From positions 1,550,001 to 1,614,000 of the forward strand of contig NZ_JAGSYI010000002.1 in assembly GCF_025685625.1 (NCBI RefSeq): a DNA stretch of 64,000 nucleotides, in the 5' to 3' direction. A program made the position numbers and the translations under genes. How positions within the stretch are numbered: the first letter of the stretch is position 1; each line of letters opens with the position of its first letter. The stretch comes from Acidicapsa acidisoli. Its GTDB lineage: Bacteria; Acidobacteriota; Terriglobia; Terriglobales; Acidobacteriaceae. This document shows, one piece after another, positions 42,405 to 51,606 of the stretch. The notes below the pieces were generated by a model, which ran no database searches, was not told where the DNA came from, and was given only the letters and a program-made list of their open reading frames with translations.

Positions 42405-44171
42405 ATGTTTACACGCCGCGGGTTTCTCAATTTTTCGTCCGCAGCCTTGATCGGAGCGATCTTACAGCGAGCCGGCGCGCAGCAGACAGGCGGCATGGGA
42501 GGGCGTGTCGTCGCTCCGCAGAAAAAGCCTCAGCAGTCCGGCCGCCCATTTGATGCTCGATTCATCGACGTAGCAGCCTCGGCGGGACTGACCGCTCCCA
42601 TGATTTACGGTGGTGTCGATCATGACGAGTACATTATCGAAGCGAATGGCTGTGGATGCGCCTTCCTGGACTACGACAACGACGGGTGGATCGATATCTT
42701 CCTGCTTAGCGGCACACGGTTAGGCGGCGCTCCCGTCGGGACATCCAATCGACTCTACAAAAACAATCGCGATGGAACCTTTACCGATGTAACACGGCAG
42801 GCTGGACTGGAAGCGGCCGGTTGGGCCAACGCGGTCTGTGTGGCGGACTACGACAACGATGGTTATGAAGATATCTTTTGCACCTATTTTGGTCAGAACC
42901 GGCTTTACCGCAATCTCGGAAACGGAACTTTCAAGGATGTGGCCAAAGAAGCGGGTTTAGAGAATTCCAAAGCCAGATGGGGTGCCGGATGTTCGTTCTT
43001 CGATTACAACCGCGATGGCCACCTCGATCTCTTCGTTTCTAATTATCTTGAGTTCGACTTCGACCACGTCCCACGGCCAGGATCCGGTGCGAATTGCAAT
43101 TTCAAGGGCATTCCGATCGAATGCGGCCCGCGAGGCCTTCCCTTTGGCAGGCATTCTCTTTATAGAAATAATGGAGATGGAACGTTCACAGATGTGAGCA
43201 TGGAGGCCGGTATAGGGAAGCCGTGGTCAAGTTATGGAATGACGGTCGTGGCAGCCGATTTCAATGAGGACGGCTGGCCTGATATCTATGTGGCCTGCGA
43301 CTCGACCCCCAGCCTCCTGTTCATCAACCAGCACGACGGAACCTTTAAGGAGGAAGGCGTCGAACGTGGCGTTGCGCTCAGCAATGACGGTGCAGAAGAA
43401 GCGGGCATGGGAATAGGCATAGGTGACTATAACCTCGATGGCCACTTGGATCTCTTCAAGACACACTTCGCGGATGATACGAATGTACTCTATCTCAATG
43501 ATGGGACGGGCAATTTTGATGACCGGACTCTGCAGTCGAAGATAGGCGTGGAGACCCGCTTCTCGAGTTGGGGAGCAGGCATCGTCGATCTCGATAACGA
43601 CGGCTGGCCCGACATATTTTTTGTAACTGGAAGCGTCTATCCCAATGTTGAACAGAAGTTACCGCAATACCCCAACAAGTCCCAGAGAATTCTCTTCAGA
43701 AATCTGGGCAACGGAACTTTCGAAGAGATTGCCAACGCTGGCCCGGGAGTTACAACACCCCATTCGAGTCGCGGCTGTGCATTCGGCGATTTTGACAACG
43801 ATGGAGACATGGACATCCTCGTCCTCAACATAAACGAGCCGCCCTCACTGCTGCGCAACGATTTAAAAGTATCCCATCACTGGCTTAAGGTGAAGCTTGT
43901 CGGCGTCAAATCCAATCGGAGCGCTGTGGGTGCCCGCGTACTGGCTCGGTACTCAGGTCATCTGCAAGTTCAAGAGGTATTGAGCCAGTCAAGTTACTAT
44001 TCCTGTAACGACTCCCGCCTCCATTTTGGTCTGGGACAAGCAGTTACGGCGGATCTCGAAGTTCGATGGCCGAGTGGAACCGTTGAAAAATATCCGGGAG
44101 TGAAGTGTGATCAACTCATTACGATTCGTGAAGAGCACGGCATCGTCCCCAATGTTGGCTGGGCACGCTGA
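42405..44171 (+). CDS. CRTAC1-family protein with FG-GAP repeats and ASPIC/UnbV domain
   Basis: About 588-aa exported protein. A twin-arginine type signal (TRRGFLNFSSAALIGAIL) is followed by a seven-bladed propeller: seven copies of the calcium-binding D-x-D-x-D-G-x-x-D loop can be counted (DYDNDGWID, DYDNDGYED, DYNRDGHLD, DFNEDGWPD, DYNLDGHLD, DLDNDGWPD, DFDNDGDMD). It ends in an ASPIC/UnbV domain (about 480-585, LRNDLKVSHHWLKVKL to VRWPSGTVEKYPG). An in-frame TTG at 42393 gives a longer start but leaves no room for a ribosome-binding site. The biochemical role of this family is unknown. It overlaps the following TPR gene by 20 bases, a pairing frequently seen for CRTAC1 proteins. Confidence 0.9.
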   Translation: MFTRRGFLNFSSAALIGAILQRAGAQQTGGMGGRVVAPQKKPQQSGRPFDARFIDVAASAGLTAPMIYGGVDHDEYIIEANGCGCAFLDYDNDGWIDIFLLSGTRLGGAPVGTSNRLYKNNRDGTFTDVTRQAGLEAAGWANAVCVADYDNDGYEDIFCTYFGQNRLYRNLGNGTFKDVAKEAGLENSKARWGAGCSFFDYNRDGHLDLFVSNYLEFDFDHVPRPGSGANCNFKGIPIECGPRGLPFGRHSLYRNNGDGTFTDVSMEAGIGKPWSSYGMTVVAADFNEDGWPDIYVACDSTPSLLFINQHDGTFKEEGVERGVALSNDGAEEAGMGIGIGDYNLDGHLDLFKTHFADDTNVLYLNDGTGNFDDRTLQSKIGVETRFSSWGAGIVDLDNDGWPDIFFVTGSVYPNVEQKLPQYPNKSQRILFRNLGNGTFEEIANAGPGVTTPHSSRGCAFGDFDNDGDMDILVLNINEPPSLLRNDLKVSHHWLKVKLVGVKSNRSAVGARVLARYSGHLQVQEVLSQSSYYSCNDSRLHFGLGQAVTADLEVRWPSGTVEKYPGVKCDQLITIREEHGIVPNVGWAR

Positions 44172-45714
44172 TTCTGTGCCTTCGGAAAAGTGCAATGTCC
44201 TGAACGCTCGGCGGAGAGTTGGTACTTCCACGTTTCGCGCCAGTTGCGCGCTCTTCTTCGTATTATTTGCGTCTCTTATTCTTCAAAGTCAAAGCGGTCC
44301 AGTAACTTCCATCGCATCGATTGAGTCGTTGATCCGTAGCCGGGAGTATGACCAGGCGCTGCAGAAGACAATATCTGCGCTCAAGGAATCACCGAACGAC
44401 TACCGTCTCTGGACACTGGAAGGTATTGTATTTTCGATCAAAGGGAAGAATCAGGAGGCGTTAAGCGCCTTTGACAAATCGCTGCAACTTTCACCAAACT
44501 ACGCGCCAGCCTTGAAAGGTGAGGTGCAACTCCTGTATCAAGCCCAGGATAAGCGAGCGATTCCCCTACTCGAAAGGATACTCAAAGCCGATCCAAACGA
44601 TGAGACCGCGCACGAAATGCTTGCAGTATCAGAGGCGCGACAGAGTCAATGCAAAGTTGCGAATACTCAGTTTCTTCTAAGCGCGCACGCCATCGACACT
44701 CATCCCAACTCGCTGGAGACATACGGTAACTGTTTGGTGCAAACCGGAGAATCTCAAAAGGCGATCCCAATATTCGAGCAGCTCGTCACATTGCTTCCAC
44801 AACGGACTTATCCAAAATATGATCTCGCGGTCGTAATGGTCGAGACCAAGCAGTATGAGGCCGCTCTCAAGGTATTAGAACCTTTACTAGCCGTAGAGCC
44901 ATCCGACCCTGATATCCTGAGTCTCGCCTCTGACGCATATGAAGCAGTCGGCGAAACGCCCAAAGCAGTGTCTCTCCTTCGCAAGGCAATTGTGCTCAGT
45001 CCGGCTACTGCCAGTTACTATAACTCCTTCGCCGAACTGTCTCTTAATCACGAATCGTTTCAGGTTGGAATCGACATGATCAATGCTGGCCTGCAGCGAA
45101 TTCCTAATAATCCGTCGTTGTATATCTCACGTGGTTTGCTCTTTGCCCAGATGGCGCAGTATGACCGGGCTGAAGCCGACTTTACGACGGCCGAACACAT
45201 GGACTCGAAATTAAGCATCACATCTTATGCCATCGATCTCGCAGAACTTCAAAAGAACAACTCCGCGAACTCTCTACCGCAAATTCGCGCGCAGCTTAAG
45301 CGCCATCCAGACAGCGCCCTGTTGCATTTCTTGCTGGCGAAGCTTCTTTCAAGCTCAGGGTCCGATGCAGACAGCAAGGTCCCTGAAGAAGCGATACGAT
45401 CGGCGCTGTTGGCAGTAAAGCTTAAGCCAGATTTGACGGAAGCGAGAGATCTACTCGCGAGCATGTACTCGCGTTCTGGCCAATACGATCTTGCGATCGA
45501 ACAATGCAGGCTTGCTCTGCAAACAAATCCGTCCGACGAAACCGCGATCTATCATCTCATCGTTGCATTGCGCCACTCCGGCCAAACAGAACAGCGCAAT
45601 GAGATTCCGGCGCTAGTAAAGCGCATTTCTGAACTACAGGCCGCCTCCCGTAAATTGGAAACTGACAGGAAGCGATTCACGTTTGTAGAGCAGCAGACTG
45701 CGCCAAAGCAATAG
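44152..45714 (+). CDS. exported tetratricopeptide-repeat protein
   Basis: About 520 aa. After a signal peptide or anchor (CALFFVLFASLILQSQSG) come about eleven 34-residue TPR units covering almost the whole chain (for example DYRLWTLEGIVFSIKGKNQEA, followed by PNYAPALKGEVQLLYQ, and near the end TEARDLLASMYSRSGQYDLA). TPR arrays bind other proteins. The ATG at 44152 overlaps the end of the CRTAC1 gene; a GTG at 44107 and another at 44176 are alternatives. Co-expression with the CRTAC1 protein suggests that they work together in the periplasm or on the cell surface, by inference only. Confidence 0.86.
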   Translation: MLAGHADSVPSEKCNVLNARRRVGTSTFRASCALFFVLFASLILQSQSGPVTSIASIESLIRSREYDQALQKTISALKESPNDYRLWTLEGIVFSIKGKNQEALSAFDKSLQLSPNYAPALKGEVQLLYQAQDKRAIPLLERILKADPNDETAHEMLAVSEARQSQCKVANTQFLLSAHAIDTHPNSLETYGNCLVQTGESQKAIPIFEQLVTLLPQRTYPKYDLAVVMVETKQYEAALKVLEPLLAVEPSDPDILSLASDAYEAVGETPKAVSLLRKAIVLSPATASYYNSFAELSLNHESFQVGIDMINAGLQRIPNNPSLYISRGLLFAQMAQYDRAEADFTTAEHMDSKLSITSYAIDLAELQKNNSANSLPQIRAQLKRHPDSALLHFLLAKLLSSSGSDADSKVPEEAIRSALLAVKLKPDLTEARDLLASMYSRSGQYDLAIEQCRLALQTNPSDETAIYHLIVALRHSGQTEQRNEIPALVKRISELQAASRKLETDRKRFTFVEQQTAPKQ

Positions 45715-45832
45715 GCAGTCCGGGAAATCAGAGGTCGAAGCGTCTTTCGCCACTCCTTGAATAAGAGCGCACGATGCAATGCCTGTTCTAAGTTGCTAGA
45801 CAGATGCTTGAGACGTGATCGGCTGCCTTCCG

Positions 45833-47863
45833 CTATTTTCCTGGCTTTAAAGATCCGCCTGCTTTGTCCTGTTCCAAGTACTCAACATATCCAAGCAGAG
45901 CTCCCCAATGGTAAAAGCGGTCGCTATTGGAAACATCATCGCCTGTTCCCAGCATAGCGTTGTAGTTCTCGTGAACATGGCCCTTCTCGCTCCACTCCTT
46001 GAGAAACAAACTATAGGATTTTCGCGCGAACTCTGTACGCACGGTTGCGTTGTCGTAGTTGCACAGCCCCAGGTAGACGAGATAGTTCATCGGTCCCCAG
46101 ATTCTGCCGCGCCAGTAATTCTGGTCGTTAAAGGCCGGGTCATCCCGCTCGATGGATGGAATGACCCACTCGCCCCAGAATTCATTGGTGTTTAGCATGT
46201 GCTTTTCGATCATCGCTTTTGCTTGTTCTGGGGTAGCAGCATGAGCCAGCATGGGGTAGAAGTTAGTCGGCGAAAGGCGCGTATTGAATTGTCCGGTATG
46301 TAGATCCTTATTGAGGAAAATTCCTGCTTGGTCATCCCAGAGCGTCGCCAGACTAGTCCTGTAATGTGCACCTCTTTCCTTTAGCTCCTTTGCCTCCGCA
46401 GGCTTGTCCAAAGCGTCAGCAATTTCTGCGAGAGCATCGCAATCGGCAATATACATGCCCATCAGCCCCACATCGGCATACTCCAGTAGGTGAGACTGGA
46501 AGTTGTAGGTTGTCGAGTCGTACATCGGACTGTTATCTAGGCCAGATTCAAGAATCGCACCGGCGCGCTTGCCACGCGCGCCGTCGTCCAGGTTGCCTGG
46601 CTTGTTGTCCCCATCGCTGCCCCATGCCAGATACCCCTGGATATCGCGATGTTCGGACCACCAGCGATTCCAACGTAGCAGAGGTTCAAAGGCCTCTTCG
46701 ATAAACCAGCGATCATTGAATTTCTTATAAAGGCCAAGAACGGTGATCGAGCCCACTGGAGGCTCTGAACGGTCGAAGCTGCTCCAGCCTCCAGCGCGCG
46801 CGTAATTTGGCACGAATCCCTTATCTGTCGATTCGCGAAGGGTCTCAATCGCATCGGCATAAGCAAGATCTCTATCGCCGATACCTGCCATGGTGGCTGC
46901 GAAAAAGGTGTCCCAGTCGAAGATCACATACCCGCCCCAGTCCACGCTCCACACGCGACTCACAGGCGAGATAACTCGCTGCCTGCTCGGCTCATAGATC
47001 GTGTCCCAGCCCAGCGTCGTCTCAATTGCGTCAATGATCGGAGCATTCGAGCCTGCCATGGAAATGGACTGGCGGTACGCTTCTTTTTGCTGCGCAATGA
47101 GCGCCTCGATCTCGCTTAGCGTGCGGCGCTTGCCCGTGCTGAGGCCAACCGGTTGAACCAGATCGGACGCAAAAAAGGGTCCGCCCATCGGAATATCGAG
47201 ATACTCACTATCCGATTTAACCTCCGTGTCCGAACATGTGCAGTAGACAGGGATAACTCCGGACGTACCCTGCGTCTGGATGAAGCCAGGGCGCTTCAGC
47301 GCCGTGCCTGAGCGATTCCAAAGGAAGTCGACTGAGAAGACAATCGTCGGTGGGAGGGCTGATTTGGCCGCCACAGTCAGCGGAGTCGCAAGAAGTACCA
47401 AGTCACTTCCGTCCCTCGCGCTCTGAATGCTCAGCATGTGCCCCCTCCAGGAGATCTGAAGGTCGGTATAGCTGCCGTCCCACGAGTGTGCGCCGGGAAC
47501 AACCTGCTCTGCGCCCGGCGTAAGTCTGCCAATCAGCACGTCCTTGAGAAACGCGTCTCCGTATTCAGTCGAGTTGTGCTTGAGCCCGACATGAATCGCC
47601 AACCCTTCGGGGAGCAGCACCTGGGTCGTCACGCTGTTAACGTCCCAGGTGTTCCAACCCTGCGCCAGTCGCTGTTGCACCTGCTGGTAGCTCTTTGACG
47701 CCGGTCTTGCACTGCCCGGTCCGCCGGCTGATCTCGACGTTTTGTTGGTCGTAACAGCATTGACCGCCTGAGCCAACGCGCAATAAGGCCCGTAGCCGAG
47801 TAGCAGGCATGAAATGAGGTAAGGTGCGGCAACTGCAATTGCTTTAATTGCGGTTTTCATCAT
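45833..47863 (-). CDS. GH63/trehalase-fold glycoside hydrolase, exported
   Basis: About 676-aa exported enzyme. Signal peptide (AVAAPYLISCLLLGYGPYCALAQ), a beta domain of about 200 residues, then an (alpha/alpha)6 barrel of the GH63/GH37 clan. Conserved landmarks: DWGGYVIFDWDTFFAATMA, ESGLDNSPMYD (general acid Asp), RGRIWGPMNYLVYLGL and GHVHENYNA (general base Glu). Members include mannosylglycerate hydrolases, trehalases and alpha-glucosidases, so the exact substrate is open. The frame is open to a GTG at 47872; the ATG at 47863 is preferred. It is transcribed alone, away from the GH31/GH127 operon, next to the second copy of the intergenic repeat. Confidence 0.88.
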   Translation of the reverse strand: MMKTAIKAIAVAAPYLISCLLLGYGPYCALAQAVNAVTTNKTSRSAGGPGSARPASKSYQQVQQRLAQGWNTWDVNSVTTQVLLPEGLAIHVGLKHNSTEYGDAFLKDVLIGRLTPGAEQVVPGAHSWDGSYTDLQISWRGHMLSIQSARDGSDLVLLATPLTVAAKSALPPTIVFSVDFLWNRSGTALKRPGFIQTQGTSGVIPVYCTCSDTEVKSDSEYLDIPMGGPFFASDLVQPVGLSTGKRRTLSEIEALIAQQKEAYRQSISMAGSNAPIIDAIETTLGWDTIYEPSRQRVISPVSRVWSVDWGGYVIFDWDTFFAATMAGIGDRDLAYADAIETLRESTDKGFVPNYARAGGWSSFDRSEPPVGSITVLGLYKKFNDRWFIEEAFEPLLRWNRWWSEHRDIQGYLAWGSDGDNKPGNLDDGARGKRAGAILESGLDNSPMYDSTTYNFQSHLLEYADVGLMGMYIADCDALAEIADALDKPAEAKELKERGAHYRTSLATLWDDQAGIFLNKDLHTGQFNTRLSPTNFYPMLAHAATPEQAKAMIEKHMLNTNEFWGEWVIPSIERDDPAFNDQNYWRGRIWGPMNYLVYLGLCNYDNATVRTEFARKSYSLFLKEWSEKGHVHENYNAMLGTGDDVSNSDRFYHWGALLGYVEYLEQDKAGGSLKPGK

Positions 47864-48320
47864 GATTCTCACACATTGTCTAGATGACTGCCGAAAATAT
47901 GTTCAGGTCATACTCGCGTCGCGCATTGAGCAATGGTAAGCGGCCGCAAATTATATCCAGAACTGCTTCTTCGCTTCATAGCTCGTGGCCGGTCTGTGTC
48001 AGCTTTAGAAAAAATTCTACTCTGAGCAGTACCTGCCCCGTCTTGTCCAGGGAAACTATCGACTTCGCTGGAGGACTTTTCAAGTAGGACACGGTGTATT
48101 ACAGTATGCTGGCGGAGTTGGTGGTGTGGCGCGAGGTCGCCCAATTGCTTTTTGCTGTGAGGTTTGAGCTCAGTTCGCGAAGCTGAAAAGCCAGGGTGAC
48201 TTATTTCCAGTCGAGCACACACGCCATACAACTTCCATCCAGTCGGAGGCAAGTCCAGCCCTTCGGCCAAAGCTCGGATGTGAAAAATCATCCCCTTCTA
48301 GTTTGCGCATCTGGCATACA
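47864..48320. other. 457-base divergent intergenic region with repeat copy
   Basis: Divergent promoters for the GH63-type gene (minus) and the O-antigen ligase (plus) must lie here. It holds the second intergenic repeat copy (48054-48110). A 24-codon frame opens with the ATG at the end of the repeat core (48106) and stops soon; it has no recognisable product. Confidence 0.5.
48054..48110 (+). repeat. intergenic repeat, copy 2
   Basis: Second copy of the 40485-40541 element. The 33-base core at 48076-48108 (starts CTTTTCAAGTAGGACAC, then GGTGTATTACAGTATG) differs from copy 1 at two positions, and in this copy the inner palindrome is imperfect. The two copies are 7.6 kb apart in the same orientation. 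Confidence 0.65.
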
Positions 48321-49634
48321 ATGATCGCGTTGCCAGTTATCTCCATTCGCGCGGATGCCGGGTTGGATCGTCCGGCAGTCAGGGCTGACAGACGCACGCC
48401 GGTAATTGTGGGCGTGTCCCTGTTTCTCTTACTTGCCTTTTCCACCGCAACCGTCTTTGTGCGCGAGGCCTGGGCTCCGCAATCCTTTCAGATCGGCATC
48501 TACGCCCTTCTCGCCTTGTATCTTCTTGCGGGTATTCGCCGGGGGCGAGACTACCCGGACCGTGGCATGATGTCATGGCTCGTGTACATGATCCCTCTCT
48601 GGGGCATCCTGCAGATCCTTGTGCATACCACCGCTTCCACCGTGGAAACACGGGAAGCTGTCTTGCGCTGGGGCGCTCTCGCGGGCGTGTTTTTCCTCAC
48701 GCAAAATATCGCCGTCAATCGCACGGCTCGTCGAAACTTGCTCAGCGCGTTTCTCTGTTTCGCGACGGCGATGGCTTTGCTCTGCCTCACACAATTGTTC
48801 ACCTCCGAAGGTCGCGTTCTCTGGGTTTTTCCGACCGGATATCCGGATGTCTACGCAACGTTTCCCTCATATAACAATTACGCACAGTTTGTAGAACTCG
48901 CCCTGCCGATCGCCCTCTGGCGAGCTCTACGGGAGGGTTGGCGATGCTGGTGGTATGGGCTTTCCGGAGGCTTTCTCTATGCATCGGTGATCGGCTCTGC
49001 TTCACGAACCGGCGCGATCCTTTGCACGGCGGAAGTGTTCGCGATGCTTGTGATTGGTTTGGTGAAATTGCGAGATCCAGAGACCGGCCTGACTTCGCGC
49101 TCAACAGCAGCAGTCCTGTTGATGATTCCTTTGCTTGCGATTTCGCTCACTGCCGCTGTTGGATGGGAGAGGGTCTGGCTCCGTTTTCAGCAGAACGGCT
49201 CCTATCTCGCGCGTCGGGAGTTCCTTGCGGCTGCCACCGATATGACGAGACAGCGGCCGCTGACCGGTTACGGCCTCGGCACCTTCCCGGAGGTTTATCA
49301 GCGATACGCAGTCAAGGATTTTCCGTTTTACGCCAATCATGCCCACAACGACTGGGCTGAGTTTGCCGCGGACGGCGGAGTTCCTTTTCTACTGATAGTA
49401 TTGATTCCCTTCGCCGCTTGCATTCCCGCGGCGATTCGAAATCCATGGGGTCTGGGGCTAGTCACGATCCTGTTGCATGCATGCGTAGATTTCCCCTTTC
49501 CCCGGCCGGCTGTCTCAGGCTGGATCTTTGCCATCCTCGCGCTCCTTTCTATAACGCGAACCGAGGACCGGCTCATGCAGAGCAAAGCCGCGCCCCCAAT
49601 CCCGACAGGCTCACCTGCAAAAGGGTCTGCATAG
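48321..49634 (+). CDS. O-antigen ligase/polymerase (Wzy_C family)
   Basis: About 437-aa polytopic inner-membrane protein with ten or more hydrophobic helices and one large periplasmic loop near residues 280-360. That loop contains RREFLAAATDMTRQRPLTGYGLGTF and HNDWAEFAADGGVPF, the hallmark of the Wzy_C/O-antigen ligase family. Depending on the member, such proteins polymerise exopolysaccharide repeat units or join O-antigen to lipid A; in this cluster the polymerase role in a Wzx/Wzy system is more likely. An in-frame TTG at 48303 is an alternative start; neither has a strong ribosome-binding site. It opens the exopolysaccharide region. Confidence 0.9.
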   Translation: MIALPVISIRADAGLDRPAVRADRRTPVIVGVSLFLLLAFSTATVFVREAWAPQSFQIGIYALLALYLLAGIRRGRDYPDRGMMSWLVYMIPLWGILQILVHTTASTVETREAVLRWGALAGVFFLTQNIAVNRTARRNLLSAFLCFATAMALLCLTQLFTSEGRVLWVFPTGYPDVYATFPSYNNYAQFVELALPIALWRALREGWRCWWYGLSGGFLYASVIGSASRTGAILCTAEVFAMLVIGLVKLRDPETGLTSRSTAAVLLMIPLLAISLTAAVGWERVWLRFQQNGSYLARREFLAAATDMTRQRPLTGYGLGTFPEVYQRYAVKDFPFYANHAHNDWAEFAADGGVPFLLIVLIPFAACIPAAIRNPWGLGLVTILLHACVDFPFPRPAVSGWIFAILALLSITRTEDRLMQSKAAPPIPTGSPAKGSA

Positions 49635-49686
49635 CCGGTGTAAGAACGACCGCAGCGGCTAAGTTACGATGAGCTATCTCCCAGAA

Positions 49687-50061
49687 TCACACGAACTGGC
49701 CTGGGAGCCTGATCGACTGAGAACTCGTGGGCGCAGCATCTGGCGAAGAGATTCGGTCGGTCGTGAGATAACGCAGAAAATACCAGAACACAACGAACGC
49801 CGCTGTAAAGATTGAGATCACAATCAACCGGCGTGCCAGGCGCTTCTTGCTTCGCGTGCTCATGAGCTTTGCAGGACGATGAGTGCGACTCGATTGAACC
49901 ACCGATCCGGAGCCGGATGCAGAGGAGTTAGAAGCAAAAAAACGCAGCCTGCACTTTCGGCAACGAAAGGCCTCCCGCCCGCGAATGCTCTGGAAAGCGT
50001 CGCTCCAGCGGAAGCTCTGCGATGCGCGTATCTCGTAACTACCACAGGTTGGACAAGTCAT
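49687..50061 (-). CDS. zinc-ribbon membrane protein
   Basis: 124 aa. N-terminal zinc ribbon with CPTC (C3, C6) and CRKC (C34, C37) knuckles, a Ser-rich linker, a basic patch (STRSKKRLARR) and one transmembrane helix near residues 80-97 (LIVISIFTAAFVVFWYFL). It starts three bases after the stop of the TPR protein 50065-51267, so the two form a minus-strand pair inside the plus-strand exopolysaccharide cluster. Family function unknown; the topology rule (basic side inside) puts the zinc ribbon in the cytoplasm. Confidence 0.75.
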   Translation of the reverse strand: MTCPTCGSYEIRASQSFRWSDAFQSIRGREAFRCRKCRLRFFASNSSASGSGSVVQSSRTHRPAKLMSTRSKKRLARRLIVISIFTAAFVVFWYFLRYLTTDRISSPDAAPTSSQSIRLPGQFV

Positions 50062-50064
50062 AGC

Positions 50065-51267
50065 TTACAGATGAGCCTCGATTTGAGTTGAAAGTACTAC
50101 GAGAGTTCCCGAAATCCGCGGTGTTCCGAGAGCGCGTCGATATCCAAGCCGCAGCCGGAGGAAGGAAGCCCCAGACGGGACAGAGAATGCCACTGTTGAA
50201 TGCTTCAATTCATCGCTCGAAAGATCCGGAGAGTCGAGGAGGATATCATTCGACTTCGTATCTACTATCTGCCACCGGATTCCCGTAGCAGGTGGGATAT
50301 CGGTAGTGCGATAGGCGTAAGTCATCGTGTAGCTGCCAGGAGACAGGACCATCGCTTGTTCGGCAACGGTGCAATCCTCCGGCTCGTTTCCGCTGAATTC
50401 GATCTCCAGGCCGGAAGAACCTGGCCAGGAATTGAGCCCCGGATACTCGGGAAGGGACCAGTCGAAGGTGACCGGCAATGGTTCCCGAACGAAGTTGGCA
50501 TTGTTCGGCAAAGTATTGTCGGCCACAGCCCAATGCTCCTCAACCAACAAGCGCCATAATGTATTGGCCGCTGCCGTATTATTGGCTGCGACCAGCCGAT
50601 TTACAACAGAGAAAAGCTGAGAACGATCGGAATTTGGATCACCGAAGCGGGCAAGGCGCGCGGCAACGATGGCAACAGCTTGTAGTTGGTTCTTCGCAAG
50701 CAAGAATCCGAGATATTGACGAATCAGCTCAGGCCTTTCGTTCAGGATAGCCATCGTGATCGTCTTGGGATCTGGTGACACCCGCCAGCAGAGTTCAAAT
50801 AGCGGACCAATGTCGTCCGCGGGCATTTCGGCAGCACTGCGAGCCCACTTCCAAAATGCGGGCAAGTTGTCGCGGCGAAAATAATAGTTAGCCAGACTCC
50901 AGCGGGGCAGATAGGTATGGTCCACCTCAAAGGCAGCCAGCAGCATTTTCTCAGCCTTGGCATAATCGCCGTCTGCCTCATATTTCAGCCCCAACTCAAT
51001 ATCTCCCTGAGCGTTGTAGTGGTTCAAGCCCACCGCAGTGGCCAGCAGGTCACGGGCATGCTCGCGATCGAATTGAGCGAGGCGCATATAGTACTCCCAA
51101 CCGTCTGGCACCAACTGGATCGCCGAACGAACTGACTCCTCGGTGTCCTCACGGAACAAGCGATCGGCTCGGGCGAATTCCAGAGAACACCAAATTCCGA
51201 CGCAGCATGCTCCAGAGATGGCTATCTGAAGTGCGACATTTACCGAGCGGCGAAAATGAGACGTCAT
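50065..51267 (-). CDS. TPR-like membrane-anchored protein of exopolysaccharide cluster
   Basis: 400 aa. One N-terminal helix (VNVALQIAISGACCVGIWC), then helical repeats of TPR type (about 40-260, e.g. GDYAKAEKMLLAAFEVDHTY), then a C-terminal beta-rich domain of about 130 residues (LPVTFDWSLPEYPGLNSW to YRRALGTPRISG) resembling carbohydrate-binding jelly-roll domains in its pattern. Proteins of this composite type are common near O-antigen ligase-like genes in Acidobacteria; their role has not been established. It precedes the zinc-ribbon gene by three bases. The region 51268-51606 upstream is a divergent promoter region shared with the FecR-like gene. Confidence 0.72.
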   Translation of the reverse strand: MTSHFRRSVNVALQIAISGACCVGIWCSLEFARADRLFREDTEESVRSAIQLVPDGWEYYMRLAQFDREHARDLLATAVGLNHYNAQGDIELGLKYEADGDYAKAEKMLLAAFEVDHTYLPRWSLANYYFRRDNLPAFWKWARSAAEMPADDIGPLFELCWRVSPDPKTITMAILNERPELIRQYLGFLLAKNQLQAVAIVAARLARFGDPNSDRSQLFSVVNRLVAANNTAAANTLWRLLVEEHWAVADNTLPNNANFVREPLPVTFDWSLPEYPGLNSWPGSSGLEIEFSGNEPEDCTVAEQAMVLSPGSYTMTYAYRTTDIPPATGIRWQIVDTKSNDILLDSPDLSSDELKHSTVAFSVPSGASFLRLRLGYRRALGTPRISGTLVVLSTQIEAHL

Positions 51268-51606
51268 AAGTCAATCCGCAAGCATAACACCTGAAATAAT
51301 GCTGTCAACACACGGAAATTCACTCCCAGTTCCATTTTGAAACTCACGCTGGCCCACCTATTCCGCAGTGTGCAACCGTCCGCGGGATACGACGACTTCA
51401 GCTCAAACTCAACAATATATAGCTCTTGCCCTCAGAATCGCCTTCGTTTGCATTCTTACTAAGTCATTCTGCATGACATATGTATTACGCCACTAATTGA
51501 ATTTAAAGGAGAAGCTGCTTGATAGCTGCATCGTTCAGGCGTATACAGGAAGTGCCACGCGCGATAAGAGTCACCGTAACTGCATTGTGCGGTGGGGAGG
51601 CAAGAA
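51268..51606. other. 339-base divergent promoter region
   Basis: Lies between the TPR-like gene (minus) and the FecR-like gene (plus). A/T-rich stretches near 51415-51420 and 51470-51500 could hold promoters. TGACA at 51474 followed 11 bp later by TTACG is a weak two-unit version of the direct-repeat box seen elsewhere; I do not call it a site. Confidence 0.4.

Noticed and set aside
51474-51489. TGACA followed 11 bp later by TTACG
   Set aside because: Only two units, one imperfect, and 118 bases from the nearest start; could be chance.
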